Assembly (NCBI GenBank): GCA_942493375.1
Contig: OW818698.1
Coordinates: 7,936,001-8,000,000 of the forward strand
Direction: 5' to 3'
DNA: 64,000 nt
DNA from: G942493375 sp942493375
GTDB taxonomy: Bacteria; Armatimonadota; UBA5829
The translations under genes and the position numbers were made by a program. Of the stretch, positions 26,001 through 35,231 are shown piece after piece. Numbering within the stretch: the stretch's first letter is position 1; each line of letters begins with the position of its first letter. Below the pieces are notes generated by a model, which was given only the letters and a program-made list of their open reading frames with translations, was not told the DNA's origin and did no database searches.

Positions 26001-26036
26001 AGGCTTTAGTCGGGAAGACTTTAGGCTTTAGGCCTT
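26001..26036. repeat. CTTTAG-type heptamer block
   Basis: AGGCTTTAG, AAGACTTTAGG and CTTTAGGCC in tandem right after the helicase stop codon. Similar units occur at 26362-26393 and 47035-47103, all in gene-end regions. Confidence 0.5.
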
Positions 26037-26056
26037 GTCACCCGACAAATGTCACG

Positions 26057-26099
26057 AAAAAATGGGCTTCTGCATTAACTTGCAGAAGCCCATTTTTTT
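26057..26099. terminator. Bidirectional Rho-independent terminator
   Basis: Stem AATGGGCTTCTGCA (26061-26074), loop TTAACT, stem TGCAGAAGCCCATT (26081-26094), flanked by an A tract on the left and a T tract on the right. It ends the helicase transcript and could also stop transcription from the clpC side. Confidence 0.92.
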
Positions 26100-26127
26100 C
26101 ATTTATAGACTGTCGAAATAATCATGG

Positions 26128-26304
26128 TCACCGATTGCATAGCACCGGAAATTCCTGTGTCTTATGTTGTGTATGTTCATCCAGTGCTTGTTTGACTAAC
26201 AAATCCAGCTGCTTATTGGCTTTGTTCAAATCATCACAAAACTGCTTGTCATCATAATCGGATTCTTCCACAAGGCACACAGTACAATCACCTACACTAC
26301 ACAA
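26128..26304 (-). CDS. Doubtful small ORF between helicase and clpC
   Basis: A 58-codon frame (TTG start at 26304) encoding a Cys-rich start (CSVGDCTVCLVEE) and a Lys/Gln-rich helix. No Shine-Dalgarno is visible; the upstream bases are pyrimidine rich. It may be a gene remnant in an otherwise empty 399-bp gap. I do not recognise it. Confidence 0.15.
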   Translation of the reverse strand: MCSVGDCTVCLVEESDYDDKQFCDDLNKANKQLDLLVKQALDEHTQHKTQEFPVLCNR

Positions 26305-26395
26305 ATATCAAAAAGGGGAAGCCAATGAGTTCAAGAAACAGTTAATGCTAACACCCCCGTTCCTGAAGCCTGAAGTCTTCCCCTCTGAAGCCTCT

Positions 26396-28864
26396 TTATT
26401 GAGACTGTGATTCTACCTGCAGAGCGCTCAAATCCGCGCCCTTGGTGAAGAATATACGGCCGTCTTCCAACTCCGCTCTGATCGTATCACCTTCACGGAA
26501 TCTTCCCAACAGGATCTCTTCAGCCATTGGGTCTTCAATCATCCTCTGAACAGCCCGACGCAGAGGCCTGGCTCCGAATTGAGGATCAAATCCGTCTGCA
26601 GCCAGGAGCTCTTTAACTTCCTGTGTAACTTCCAGTTCCATACCCTGGGTGCCCATCTGCAATCTAACCCGGTTGATCATAAGATCAACTATCTTGACTA
26701 TCTCTTCTTTAGTCAACTGATGGAACACAATTACTTCGTCAACACGGTTAATGAACTCAGGCCTGAACGTCCGCTTCATCTCGTCCATGATGCGGTTCTT
26801 CATGCTCTCGTAGCCTTTTTCGGTATCGTTTGTTTTGCCTCTATCGACAAAACCGATAACCGGTCCACCAACTATCGACTGAGCGCCTACGTTACTAGTC
26901 ATAATAATGATGGTGTTCTTGAAGTCTACTATCCGACCCTGAGAGTCGGTCAGTCTTCCATCTTCCATCACCTGCAGGAGGATATTGAAAACCTCCGGAT
27001 TGGCTTTTTCGATCTCATCCAGTAGTACCACAGAATACGGTCTTCGCCTAACCTGCTCTGTAAGTTGTCCGCCCTCATCATATCCTACATATCCGGGAGG
27101 TGCTCCCAGCAATCTGGACACTGCAAACCGCTCCATATATTCGGACATATCAATGCGGATCAACGCATCTTCAGTCTCAAACAGGAACTCAGCCAGCGCT
27201 CTTGCAAGTTCGGTTTTACCTACACCGGTAGGTCCAAGGAATACGAAGCTTCCGGTAGGTCTCTTAGGATCTTTCATACCGGATCTGGCTCTGCGTATGG
27301 CCTTAGATATAGCAACAATTGATTCATGCTGTCCGATAACTCTGCCGTGCAGATGATCTTCCATCTTCAACAGTTTAGCAGACTCTCCCTCCACCAAACG
27401 GCTGGCGGGAATTCCTGTCCAGCTATACACAATCTGGGCGATATCATCTTCAGTTACTTCGGAAGGCAAAGCCTCCCTCTCAATGTCCCATTTCTTTTCC
27501 AGGTCCACTATTTTCTCAAGCAGGCTCTGTTCAGAAATCCTCAAATCGTGTGCCTTATCATAATTTGAGACGCCAGTCATCTGAACAAGTTCACTCTGGA
27601 TCTTATTCAGTTCCTGCTTTGCATGTCTCAAATCCAAAGGAGGCATAGCTCTGCGCAATCTGACCCGGGAAGCAGCTTCATCAATCAGGTCGATAGCCTT
27701 ATCCGGCAGTGATCTATCAGTAATATATCTCTCAGACAGACCAGCTGCTGCCTGCAGAGCAAGGGTATCTATCGTTACGCTGTGGTGAGTCTCGTAACGG
27801 TCCTTCAGACCTTTGAGAATCTCAACAGTATCCTCAACACTGGGTTGCAATACCTTAATAGGCTGGAATCTTCGCTCAAGAGCAGCGTCACGCTCAATAT
27901 ACTTGCGAAACTCATCCATGGTAGTTGCACCGATACATTGCAACTCACCACGAGCAAGTGCCGGCTTGAGTATATTAGATGCGTCAATAGCGCCTTCAGC
28001 AGCTCCAGCTCCAACAAGCGTGTGAAGTTCGTCGATGAACATGATCACTTCGCCCGCTGCCTTGCGGACCTCTTCCATGACCCTCTTCATTCTCTCTTCG
28101 AACTCGCCTCTATACTTGGTTCCGGCAACAAGTCCTGCCAGGTCCAGCGAGACGATACGTTTGTCCTTGAGCATATCGGGAGTATCACCGTTAATGATCC
28201 TCTGAGCAAGACCTTCAGCAATTGCAGTCTTACCAACTCCGGGTTCCCCAATGAGACAGGGATTGTTCTTTGTTCTTCGAGACAGTATCTGCATGACCCG
28301 TTCGATCTCTTTTTCACGACCAATGCACGGGTCTAGTTTATCCTGCCTGGCGAGTTCAGTCAGATCTCTTCCGAACTCATCCAAAGTCGGAGTCTTAGAT
28401 CTGGACTTAGTTGGAGCAGCCGTAGTCGTGTCTCCATCCTGCAGGTTAAGGACTTCCTTGCGGGTTTTGTCCAAATCTACCCCAAGCTTCATCAGAACCT
28501 TGCCTGCAACCCCTTCGCCCTCGCGAATAAGTCCCAGGAGCAGATGCTCAGTTCCGATGTAGTTGTTACTTAGATTTCTGGCTTCGTCATAAGCCAGATC
28601 AATAACACGTTTGGCACGAGGGGTGAGTTGCATATCCTGTCCCAGACGCCCGTCACCACGGGTAACCTGGCGCTCTATTTCAGAGCGTATTTTTGCAAGG
28701 CTAACGCCCATTCTGTCCAATATTCTTGCGGCTACACTATCCGGTTCTCTGACCAGGCCCAGCAATAGATGTTCGGTTGAGACATAATTCTCACCAAACT
28801 TTGCTGCTTCTTCCTGAGCAAAAAAGACAACCCGTCTTGCGCGCTCCGTAAATCTTTGCCACAT
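26396..28864 (-). CDS. clpC: ATP-dependent Clp protease ATP-binding subunit ClpC
   Basis: HSP100 unfoldase that feeds substrates to ClpP; in bacteria with McsB it degrades arginine-phosphorylated proteins. The 822 residues have two Clp N repeats (1-145), AAA1 with GEPGVGKTAIAEGL and VMFIDELHTLVGAG, a middle coiled-coil (about 400-480), and AAA2 with GPTGVGKTELARALA and VVLLDEIEKANPEV. A VIGF loop near residue 650 fits ClpP docking. ATG 28864 follows GGGGTGG at five bases. mcsB lies upstream on the same strand, 240 bp away. clpP is not in the window. Confidence 0.97.
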   Translation of the reverse strand: MWQRFTERARRVVFFAQEEAAKFGENYVSTEHLLLGLVREPDSVAARILDRMGVSLAKIRSEIERQVTRGDGRLGQDMQLTPRAKRVIDLAYDEARNLSNNYIGTEHLLLGLIREGEGVAGKVLMKLGVDLDKTRKEVLNLQDGDTTTAAPTKSRSKTPTLDEFGRDLTELARQDKLDPCIGREKEIERVMQILSRRTKNNPCLIGEPGVGKTAIAEGLAQRIINGDTPDMLKDKRIVSLDLAGLVAGTKYRGEFEERMKRVMEEVRKAAGEVIMFIDELHTLVGAGAAEGAIDASNILKPALARGELQCIGATTMDEFRKYIERDAALERRFQPIKVLQPSVEDTVEILKGLKDRYETHHSVTIDTLALQAAAGLSERYITDRSLPDKAIDLIDEAASRVRLRRAMPPLDLRHAKQELNKIQSELVQMTGVSNYDKAHDLRISEQSLLEKIVDLEKKWDIEREALPSEVTEDDIAQIVYSWTGIPASRLVEGESAKLLKMEDHLHGRVIGQHESIVAISKAIRRARSGMKDPKRPTGSFVFLGPTGVGKTELARALAEFLFETEDALIRIDMSEYMERFAVSRLLGAPPGYVGYDEGGQLTEQVRRRPYSVVLLDEIEKANPEVFNILLQVMEDGRLTDSQGRIVDFKNTIIIMTSNVGAQSIVGGPVIGFVDRGKTNDTEKGYESMKNRIMDEMKRTFRPEFINRVDEVIVFHQLTKEEIVKIVDLMINRVRLQMGTQGMELEVTQEVKELLAADGFDPQFGARPLRRAVQRMIEDPMAEEILLGRFREGDTIRAELEDGRIFFTKGADLSALQVESQSQ

Positions 28865-29104
28865 ATAAACCACCCCTTTACTCGCCAACAGGCAACCATA
28901 ACCTGACAATCAATTAATAGCTGTCTGGTAAACTGGCTATTTCGAGGAACCCTCCCTCAAAACGTTGAATTTACAAACATAATTCATGCTTTGGAAGAGG
29001 GTCTCCAAAACCGTATCAATAAGTCGTCGGCATATAATCTGATACTCCGGATACTGCTATTTAGACGACTTAACCTGCTACATAGTTCATCCAATTAATA
29101 ACCA

Positions 29105-30145
29105 TCATCTGGATGAATTTGTGATGCATGCGTTTTTTAGAGATTCTCTAAGAACCGCTGCTCTCATTGTTCCCGCCGAGAAGCTGTTTCCATACATGCT
29201 CATCATCTTCGTCATGGTAAAATTAAGAAGACTTCTGGAGCAATTTTCCACAAGCCCTGATTCGTAAGCAAACCGAACAGTTGACAACATCTCTAATGCA
29301 TTATCCGCTGAAAGATGCTGCGAATACTTTAGTTTACCCAAAGCAACACCAAGTATATCTACTAGTGTATTCGGTGAATCCCCTAATATTTCCTTCCGTG
29401 CTGTGCGTTCCTCTGTCAATAAATACTCAGCAGCGGCCTTGACTTTATCAACTAATTCTACTTCTGCCATACCCAAAGTGTGTTCATTAGAAACCTGAAA
29501 AAGGTCACCGAGAGGCCTACTGCCTTCTCCGTGCATTCCTCGGACAGATACCCCAAGTGCATTAGCTGCCTTGATATGCCGTGAGAGCAAACCCAATCTT
29601 TTCAGGCCTGCCAGATGCATCATTACAGACAGCCGCAGACCGGTGCCAATATTAGAAACGCTGCATGTAAGAAAACCAAGCTTGCTGGAAAAGCCATATG
29701 GGAGGCTGCTGGCCAACACATCATCTACTCTGTCGATTGTTCCCCAAATACTGCCAACGGAAAGACCTGAGGCCATAACTTGAATCCTCAAGTGATCTTC
29801 CTCATTAATCATTATCGACAGATTTCCGCCGGAATCAAGTAAAACTGTTCGCCCAGGGCCAGCAATTACATATTCCGGGCTTACAGCATGGGTTTCAACC
29901 AGGATGTTTTTATCTTCAGTGGACAAATTGTCTACCTGGATTTGCCTGAGGTTCGGGAAATCATGACGCAGATTATTTGCAGCCTCACACACAATCTCAG
30001 ATACACGCGCTAATTCAGCAGGTGATGCCATTGATGGAAACGGGAAACCTACAAGGCAGCGCGCTAATCTGGCCCTGGAAGAGATGACAATATCCGCATC
30101 AGGGCCTTGCCCATTTATCCATTCAGGGGGATTATAATTTGCCAT
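29105..30145 (-). CDS. mcsB: Protein arginine kinase McsB
   Basis: Phosphorylates arginines on misfolded proteins, marking them for ClpC-ClpP. The 346 residues show the phosphagen-kinase-like ATP/Arg-binding segments VISSRARLARCL, SIMINEEDHLRIQVMASG and GFLTCSVSNIGTGLRLSVM. The C-terminal McsB segment SVRGMHGEGSRPLGDLFQVSNEHTLG is well conserved, including the region that binds phosphoarginine in Bacillus. The ATG is three bases after the mcsA stop codon, so the two are coupled. Confidence 0.95.
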   Translation of the reverse strand: MANYNPPEWINGQGPDADIVISSRARLARCLVGFPFPSMASPAELARVSEIVCEAANNLRHDFPNLRQIQVDNLSTEDKNILVETHAVSPEYVIAGPGRTVLLDSGGNLSIMINEEDHLRIQVMASGLSVGSIWGTIDRVDDVLASSLPYGFSSKLGFLTCSVSNIGTGLRLSVMMHLAGLKRLGLLSRHIKAANALGVSVRGMHGEGSRPLGDLFQVSNEHTLGMAEVELVDKVKAAAEYLLTEERTARKEILGDSPNTLVDILGVALGKLKYSQHLSADNALEMLSTVRFAYESGLVENCSRSLLNFTMTKMMSMYGNSFSAGTMRAAVLRESLKNACITNSSR

Positions 30146-30148
30146 AGG

Positions 30149-30517
30149 TCACTGAGGAGGTGTTTTGCCCGTGTGGTATCTTCCGGGCTGAACAGACTCG
30201 ATAACTTGTGTTAGTTCGTTGTCAAACCTGGTGTAACACAAACAACAGCCAGGTCTACCTTCGGAGATAATATCAGCTAGTTGCGTACCGCACAGATTGC
30301 ACTTAAATGATGAATCATTACTGTGTGTAGCTCTATCCAGTATGGCTTGGTACAACCGTTGCGGTTCAGTAGTACCGGGTGCAAGCTCATCAGCCGCACC
30401 CGGTGCACATTCCAAACAGACCAGTCTTCTTGCCAATACACCATTTTTGCGGCGAACGACAAATATCTTCGCATGGTTCTTTCCGCAAATATCACATATC
30501 GGAAGATCGTTGGCCAA
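30149..30517 (-). CDS. mcsA: McsA-like zinc protein, shortened
   Basis: Activator of McsB in Bacillus. Two zinc-binding Cys pairs are visible: CDICG with CLEC, then CNLCG with CLCY. The protein then runs through ELTQVIESVQPGRYHTGKTP, which matches the end of the second zinc module in longer McsA proteins, and stops at 122 residues. Typical McsA (about 180 residues) continues into a UvrB/UvrC-like coiled segment that is missing here. The start appears to be TTG 30517, seven bases after the ilvE stop codon. No ctsR-like repressor gene is adjacent. Confidence 0.85.
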   Translation of the reverse strand: MANDLPICDICGKNHAKIFVVRRKNGVLARRLVCLECAPGAADELAPGTTEPQRLYQAILDRATHSNDSSFKCNLCGTQLADIISEGRPGCCLCYTRFDNELTQVIESVQPGRYHTGKTPPQ

Positions 30518-30524
30518 TAGTCTA

Positions 30525-31397
30525 TCAGTTCTCCCTGTAGTCCGCTACATACTGTCTGAATCGGGCCATCAGGCCTTTTGTAAGCTTGCCAGGAAGACCA
30601 TCAGCAATCTTGCGTCCGTCTAGTTTGACCATCGGGATAACTTCTGCAGCGGTTCCGGTCAGGAAGCATTCATCTGCAGCATAAAGATCGAAGCGGGTAA
30701 ATGTCCCCTCGACAACCTTGACTCCCATTTCGGTGAGTAACTCGATGACTGTCATTCTGGTTATTCCCTCAAGGATACCCAGGTGAGCTGCAGGAGTGTA
30801 GACAACAGAATCACGGATGAAGTATATGTTGTCACCAGTGCATTCAGCTACATAACCATCCTCGGTCAACATAAGACCTTCTCCGGCGCCTACTTGATTA
30901 GCTTCGAGCTTCGCCTGTATGTTGGCAACATACTTGCCGAGAGATTTTATACGAGGCTCAAGAACCTGCGGATTAGCCACGCGTGTAGCAACTGTCACGA
31001 CTTCGAGCCCCTCGTCATACATCGACTGCGGATATAACGCTAGCTTGTCGGATGAGAGTACAACTGTTGGAGGTGTCTTTATATTCTTTGGATCCAGTCC
31101 CAGAGATACGCCTCGGGTAACAGTTACGCGGATATACCCATCAATCACTTCGTTCTTCTTAACGAGTTCTTTTACATTATTGCAAAAAACGTCCATATCG
31201 TATGGGAGATCGATCCAGAGTGACTTCATTGAACGATATAATCGATCAACATGCTCTTTCAGCCTGAAGACCTTTCCGTGATATGCTCTGATACCCTCAA
31301 AAGCGCCGTCTCCGTAAAGAAAACCATGGTCATAAATGGAAACGCAGGCTTCCTGTGAAGGGACAAACTTGTCGTTGATAAATACCCAATTATCCAT
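30525..31397 (-). CDS. ilvE: Branched-chain amino acid aminotransferase
   Basis: PLP fold-type IV enzyme of 290 residues, catalysing the last step of valine, leucine and isoleucine synthesis. SIYDHGFLYGDGAFEGIRAY and PRIKSLGKYVANIQAK (with the Schiff-base lysine) match the family, as do GYVAECTGDNIYFIRD and LGILEGITR. AGAGG lies about eight bases before ATG 31397. It is the first gene of an apparent ilvE-mcsA-mcsB-clpC run. A D-amino acid aminotransferase or 4-amino-4-deoxychorismate lyase is a less likely alternative. Confidence 0.93.
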   Translation of the reverse strand: MDNWVFINDKFVPSQEACVSIYDHGFLYGDGAFEGIRAYHGKVFRLKEHVDRLYRSMKSLWIDLPYDMDVFCNNVKELVKKNEVIDGYIRVTVTRGVSLGLDPKNIKTPPTVVLSSDKLALYPQSMYDEGLEVVTVATRVANPQVLEPRIKSLGKYVANIQAKLEANQVGAGEGLMLTEDGYVAECTGDNIYFIRDSVVYTPAAHLGILEGITRMTVIELLTEMGVKVVEGTFTRFDLYAADECFLTGTAAEVIPMVKLDGRKIADGLPGKLTKGLMARFRQYVADYREN

Positions 31398-31534
31398 TGC
31401 TCATACCTCTCTATATTGTTCACATTCTAACATATTGAGCTTGCCTAATACAAGGTGAGGAATGTGAGAGTTGAGAATTGGATGGATATAGATACCAAAA
31501 CAAAAATGAAGTACTGACGAGGACTTACATTAAC

Positions 31535-31622
31535 TGGCGGAGGAGGAGAGATTCGAACTCTCGGTGGTTTGACCCACGACGGTTTTCAAGACCGCTCCGA
31601 TAAACCGCTCTGGCACCCCTCC
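31535..31622 (-). tRNA. tRNA-Ser (anticodon UGA)
   Basis: On the minus strand the sequence begins GGAGGGGTGCCAGAGCGGTT and ends with CTCCTCC-G-CCA. The acceptor stem pairs (one G-T), the anticodon loop is CTTGAAA with anticodon TGA, there is a long variable arm (CGTGGGTCAAACCACCGAG) typical of class II tRNAs, and the T arm reads AGTTCGAATCT. The 3' CCA is encoded. Confidence 0.95.
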
Positions 31623-31670
31623 GCAGGGGGATCTGAGCTCGATTTGGTTTCAGCTCAGAACTTCACTGAA

Positions 31671-31699
31671 ATTATACCGCATTTGGGAATATCTGTCAT
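31671..31699 (-). promoter_or_regulatory. Promoter of tRNA-Ser
   Basis: Minus-strand ATGACA (31694-31699), 17 bases, TATAAT (31671-31676). One mismatch from the consensus in total. A CTGAGCT/AGCTCAG hairpin lies between it and the tRNA 5' end. Confidence 0.65.
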
Positions 31700-31743
31700 C
31701 CTAAAATTTTGCAACACCCAAATTACTGCAATGCTGCTGGTAA

Positions 31744-33243
31744 TTATTGGCTTAATTCTGACCTGGTCCAATTTATTGAGTTTACCAGACTCACTTTCAG
31801 TCCAGGTTTCAGGAAATGAACCACAAACCAGTCACCAGGCTTGACTCCTTCAGCTGCAAGGTCTGCATTGTCCAGTGTTCCTTCGGTGCACATGTGGAAA
31901 CCGCCCGTCAGGTCTTTGAACCGGAATGTCTTGTTCAAACGCGGGAACCAGATTTCCATGCCGGCATACCATTGTGTCTCACTGCCGAACATCATTGGCC
32001 GGGTGGTCCGGAAGAAATTCGGACGCTTCGGATCAAGTTCAGATACCTGGTGCCAACCATTTGCCAGAGGAGGTGTTCCTGCAATATCCAGACGCAGACT
32101 GCCATTCTCCATTTTTGTGATTTTATCCAACGAATAAGCCTCGCAAATGGGTGCACGCAATGCGTTTGGACCTTCGACTATCAACTGCTTACATCCAGGA
32201 ACAAGCGAAGTTGACCATGGTTTATCCGGTTTGATTATCAACGCGCTCTCATGGCGGGTACCAATAAGATCCCCTGCAAGGTCAGTAATAACACCTGTAA
32301 ACCGTGCACCGCCGGTGAAGTTCATGCCCAGTCCTTTGAGCACTGTTCCTTCTACCATGTGTGCCTCAGTCCAGTTTCCGTCTGTTCCCAAACGCACCAG
32401 TGCATACCTGGCATCGGTTGTAATACCGTTAGCCAGTTTGATCATTTTTGGTGCTTCCTGGTAGGTAATGATATCTACCAGCCCATCCGTGCGTGTCACC
32501 TTGAGGGCAAGCGTCTTTGAAGCTGAACCAGACTTTAGTGGAAGCATTTCCACAGCTTTAATTACCGACTCTTCACCCTCACGGTATCCTTCCATTATGT
32601 GGACAAACCGGCTTGATGCTTTACCCTTATCAACATTGTGCGTTTCAATCAGCATATCAGTTGCATCTAGGAAACCAACATTACCATAAAGGTTTGTGCC
32701 ACTACTGGTTGGCTGGTTTATAATTGACACCCAGGGACCCTTCGCCCTTATCAGAGTGTTGTCTTGTCCCGGTAATGGTAGACCAAGGAAGCGCAGACGC
32801 ACTTTGCCGACATCATCTGGCAGCGGCCTAACAAATGGCGTCTTCTTAGGATCCCGCGTGGCATAGGCAGCATAATCCGTTTTCCAGGTCAAACTCCACA
32901 TGTCTTTCGGTTTGTCCAACACCTCACAGTTACGGACGTAAGCCGATATCTTGTCATACAAACTCTTTTCAGGGGATCGACGCAGTTCCCGTAGAGCTTC
33001 CGACAAATCTCCCACACGTTTCTTCACAGATGGAAGTTTAGCTTCACCACGCTCCGCCCAGGCGCTATTATACAATGCATGACGCTGACCACCGCGAACA
33101 GTCATAATGTCTACTATATATGGGCGTCCATCAGCCCCCTCCACCCCAAGCAGAGCTCTGCGATACTCACTGAGCGGTTGGCCAACGCGTTCAAATGTAC
33201 CGGTCACGGATTTCAAGCGCCTGGAATCGTGCTCCAGGATCAC
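31744..33243 (-). pseudogene. Heparinase II/III-like protein, C-terminal part of a frameshifted gene
   Basis: This frame is the continuation of the 33191-35167 gene in the next reading frame. The segment YRRALLGVEGADGRPYIVDIMTVRGGQRHALYN matches the beta-sandwich domain that follows the catalytic toroid in heparinase II/III proteins. The ORF's own first codons (a GTG) have no Shine-Dalgarno. Deleting one G from the G5 run (plus-strand 33255-33259) would join the two frames into one protein of about 1,140 residues. I read it as one gene with a one-base indel, either a sequencing error or a real inactivating mutation. Confidence 0.8.
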
Positions 33244-35167
33244 CCGGTTTTTCTCCCCCTTTATACGCTATTACCTCTCCATAGCCCCGGTTGTCCTGCC
33301 AACCCATGCTTGGGAATGTCTCATTGACTGTGATGGTATTCTGGGCCATTGGGCTATGTGTCCAGCCGCCAAATGCCAACTCCTCAGTTTTCGCCTCCAC
33401 TATTTCCTTTGGATATCCAATCTGCTGTAGTTCCTTGATCTCGGGACGGTCCTTTTGGAAAGGTAAACACGGGTCACCGGAACCATATCCGCCGGGTCTC
33501 ATAACAGGGATACCATCAACCCAGCAGGCAATCCCAAGTGGGTCCGAACTGGTGTGCTGGGCTACACGGGTATAGTCCATTGTCATTTCCATCCGGTGAC
33601 CGGATCCACCGACTCGCAGTAGACCCAACCCCCACCCCGGCCAGTTCACACTCGGAGCTTTTTCCAGTTCGTTAACCTTGGCTTTATCAGTCAGGATATC
33701 ACCATTGAACGCATAAAGGTGCTCATCTCCAAACTCGAGTTCGAGTCCACGCAGCGTCCGCAATTTCTGCCATTCGGTATTAGCAGTATTCAGGAATGGA
33801 TTTTCCTTGAGGAAATCAGGATATAGAGATAACCAGGTGCCCTGGGGTTCCATAAGCGGTGCGAAGTAGTATCCACCCGGCATCGCCATATAATTAGCTG
33901 CCCCTTCGCCACATAGTCCATCGTTGAAATAATGGTTATAGAGTGTAAGTTCGTTGCCAGGCGCTGTAAAATCCAGCATAGCTGGTCTCTCAGCCAGAGC
34001 TCCCACAAGCAGTTCATTGGTGTAGATTGCATCCTGATAGTCCGTTATTAAACCACCGCCTATGCTCTCCCAAGTCATAGCTATCTCACGCATAAGTTTC
34101 TGACGGACTTTTCTGTCCAGTGCATCAGGGTCCCCGTAGACTTTTTGGGAGTAGTATTTAAATGCCGGATGATGCCGCATCCGCGCGAAAGGCTCACCCC
34201 AGATTGCCTCATTCACCTGCCGCAGCCAACCCCGGCTAAATAGTGGCCCCCGGCGGCTCCATTCACGGAGATAAGATGGACCAAACATGCATGGCCGCGG
34301 AACAGCCTCCCATTCTGCACGAGTCAGGGGCTTGCCATCTTTCCCCGGGCACAACTCATTGATGCCAGAAGGCAACAGTCCATAATAGGTATCTGCTGTT
34401 TTATCCAATATAACAGCCAGTTTATAGGCATAAGCCGGATCAGCGATGCTTATAAATGCTTGATTATACGACGTACACAGGTTCGCCCAATCATCCCAGC
34501 GCTTATTTGCGAATACATTGGCGACATATAACTCCCATACTATTCCATCCCGGTCTTTGTAGACAACAGTCGGCACCTGGTGGATATTCCCATCAAGATC
34601 GGGAAAACCAGTCGTTTCGGTTGGTTTGAGGTCATAGCTTGTTGGATAATCTGCATCATATATATCTTTCCGGCAACATGTTGTGCTGGCATGATGACGG
34701 TTCGCAGGATCAAAATTAAAAGACATATCCAGAGACCCGCAGAAAGGGCAATATCCTCTCTGGCAAGCGAGAGGGCCGGCTGCCAGCACCCGCTCTGCCT
34801 TCAGGGGATCATCAGGCTTACCCGAACGCACACGGCCATATGGTGAGATCTGCACGGGGAAATCAGTGGTTATCTCAGAATCGCTTGGAAACCTTCCATC
34901 AGTGGATACAGCTGCACGTTCACAGACATCAGCAATGGTCTCCGTGGGATGGTCTTTCTGCCAGCGTTCAACCTGCTGTTTGGTCCAGTCTGCAAACAGT
35001 GTATCAGGGGTTAGATTAGGCACGCGCTTGCCTGGCCTGAGATCAAGCACTCTTTGTGCACGATCAGGAGCGTTCCAATTGCTGTCGGGTTTCTGCTCAC
35101 CTTCGGTTGATGCAGCGATCAGAACAAACAGTAGAATGATTATAGTCAAAGTTATACCTGGATTCAT
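33191..35167 (-). pseudogene. Heparinase II/III-like polysaccharide lyase, N-terminal part of a frameshifted gene
   Basis: Secreted protein of 658 residues in this frame. The signal peptide is MNPGITLTIIILLFVLIAAS (start ATG 35167 behind AAAGGA); the frame open to 35230 is not used. A Cys pair module CPFCGS...CC (about residue 165-195) may bind a metal. The all-alpha toroid follows, with NHYFNDGLCGEGAANYM (the His/Glu-rich catalytic loop region). The frame ends in QALEIRDRYI, which is out of frame. It is followed 64 bp upstream by the ceramidase-like gene on the same strand. Its likely substrate is a uronic acid polysaccharide, not determinable from sequence. Confidence 0.82.
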
Positions 35168-35231
35168 GTGAATGTATCCTTTCAGACCAAAATCATTTAC
35201 ATCCTTTTTTAGTAACAATTCAGATGGCAAG

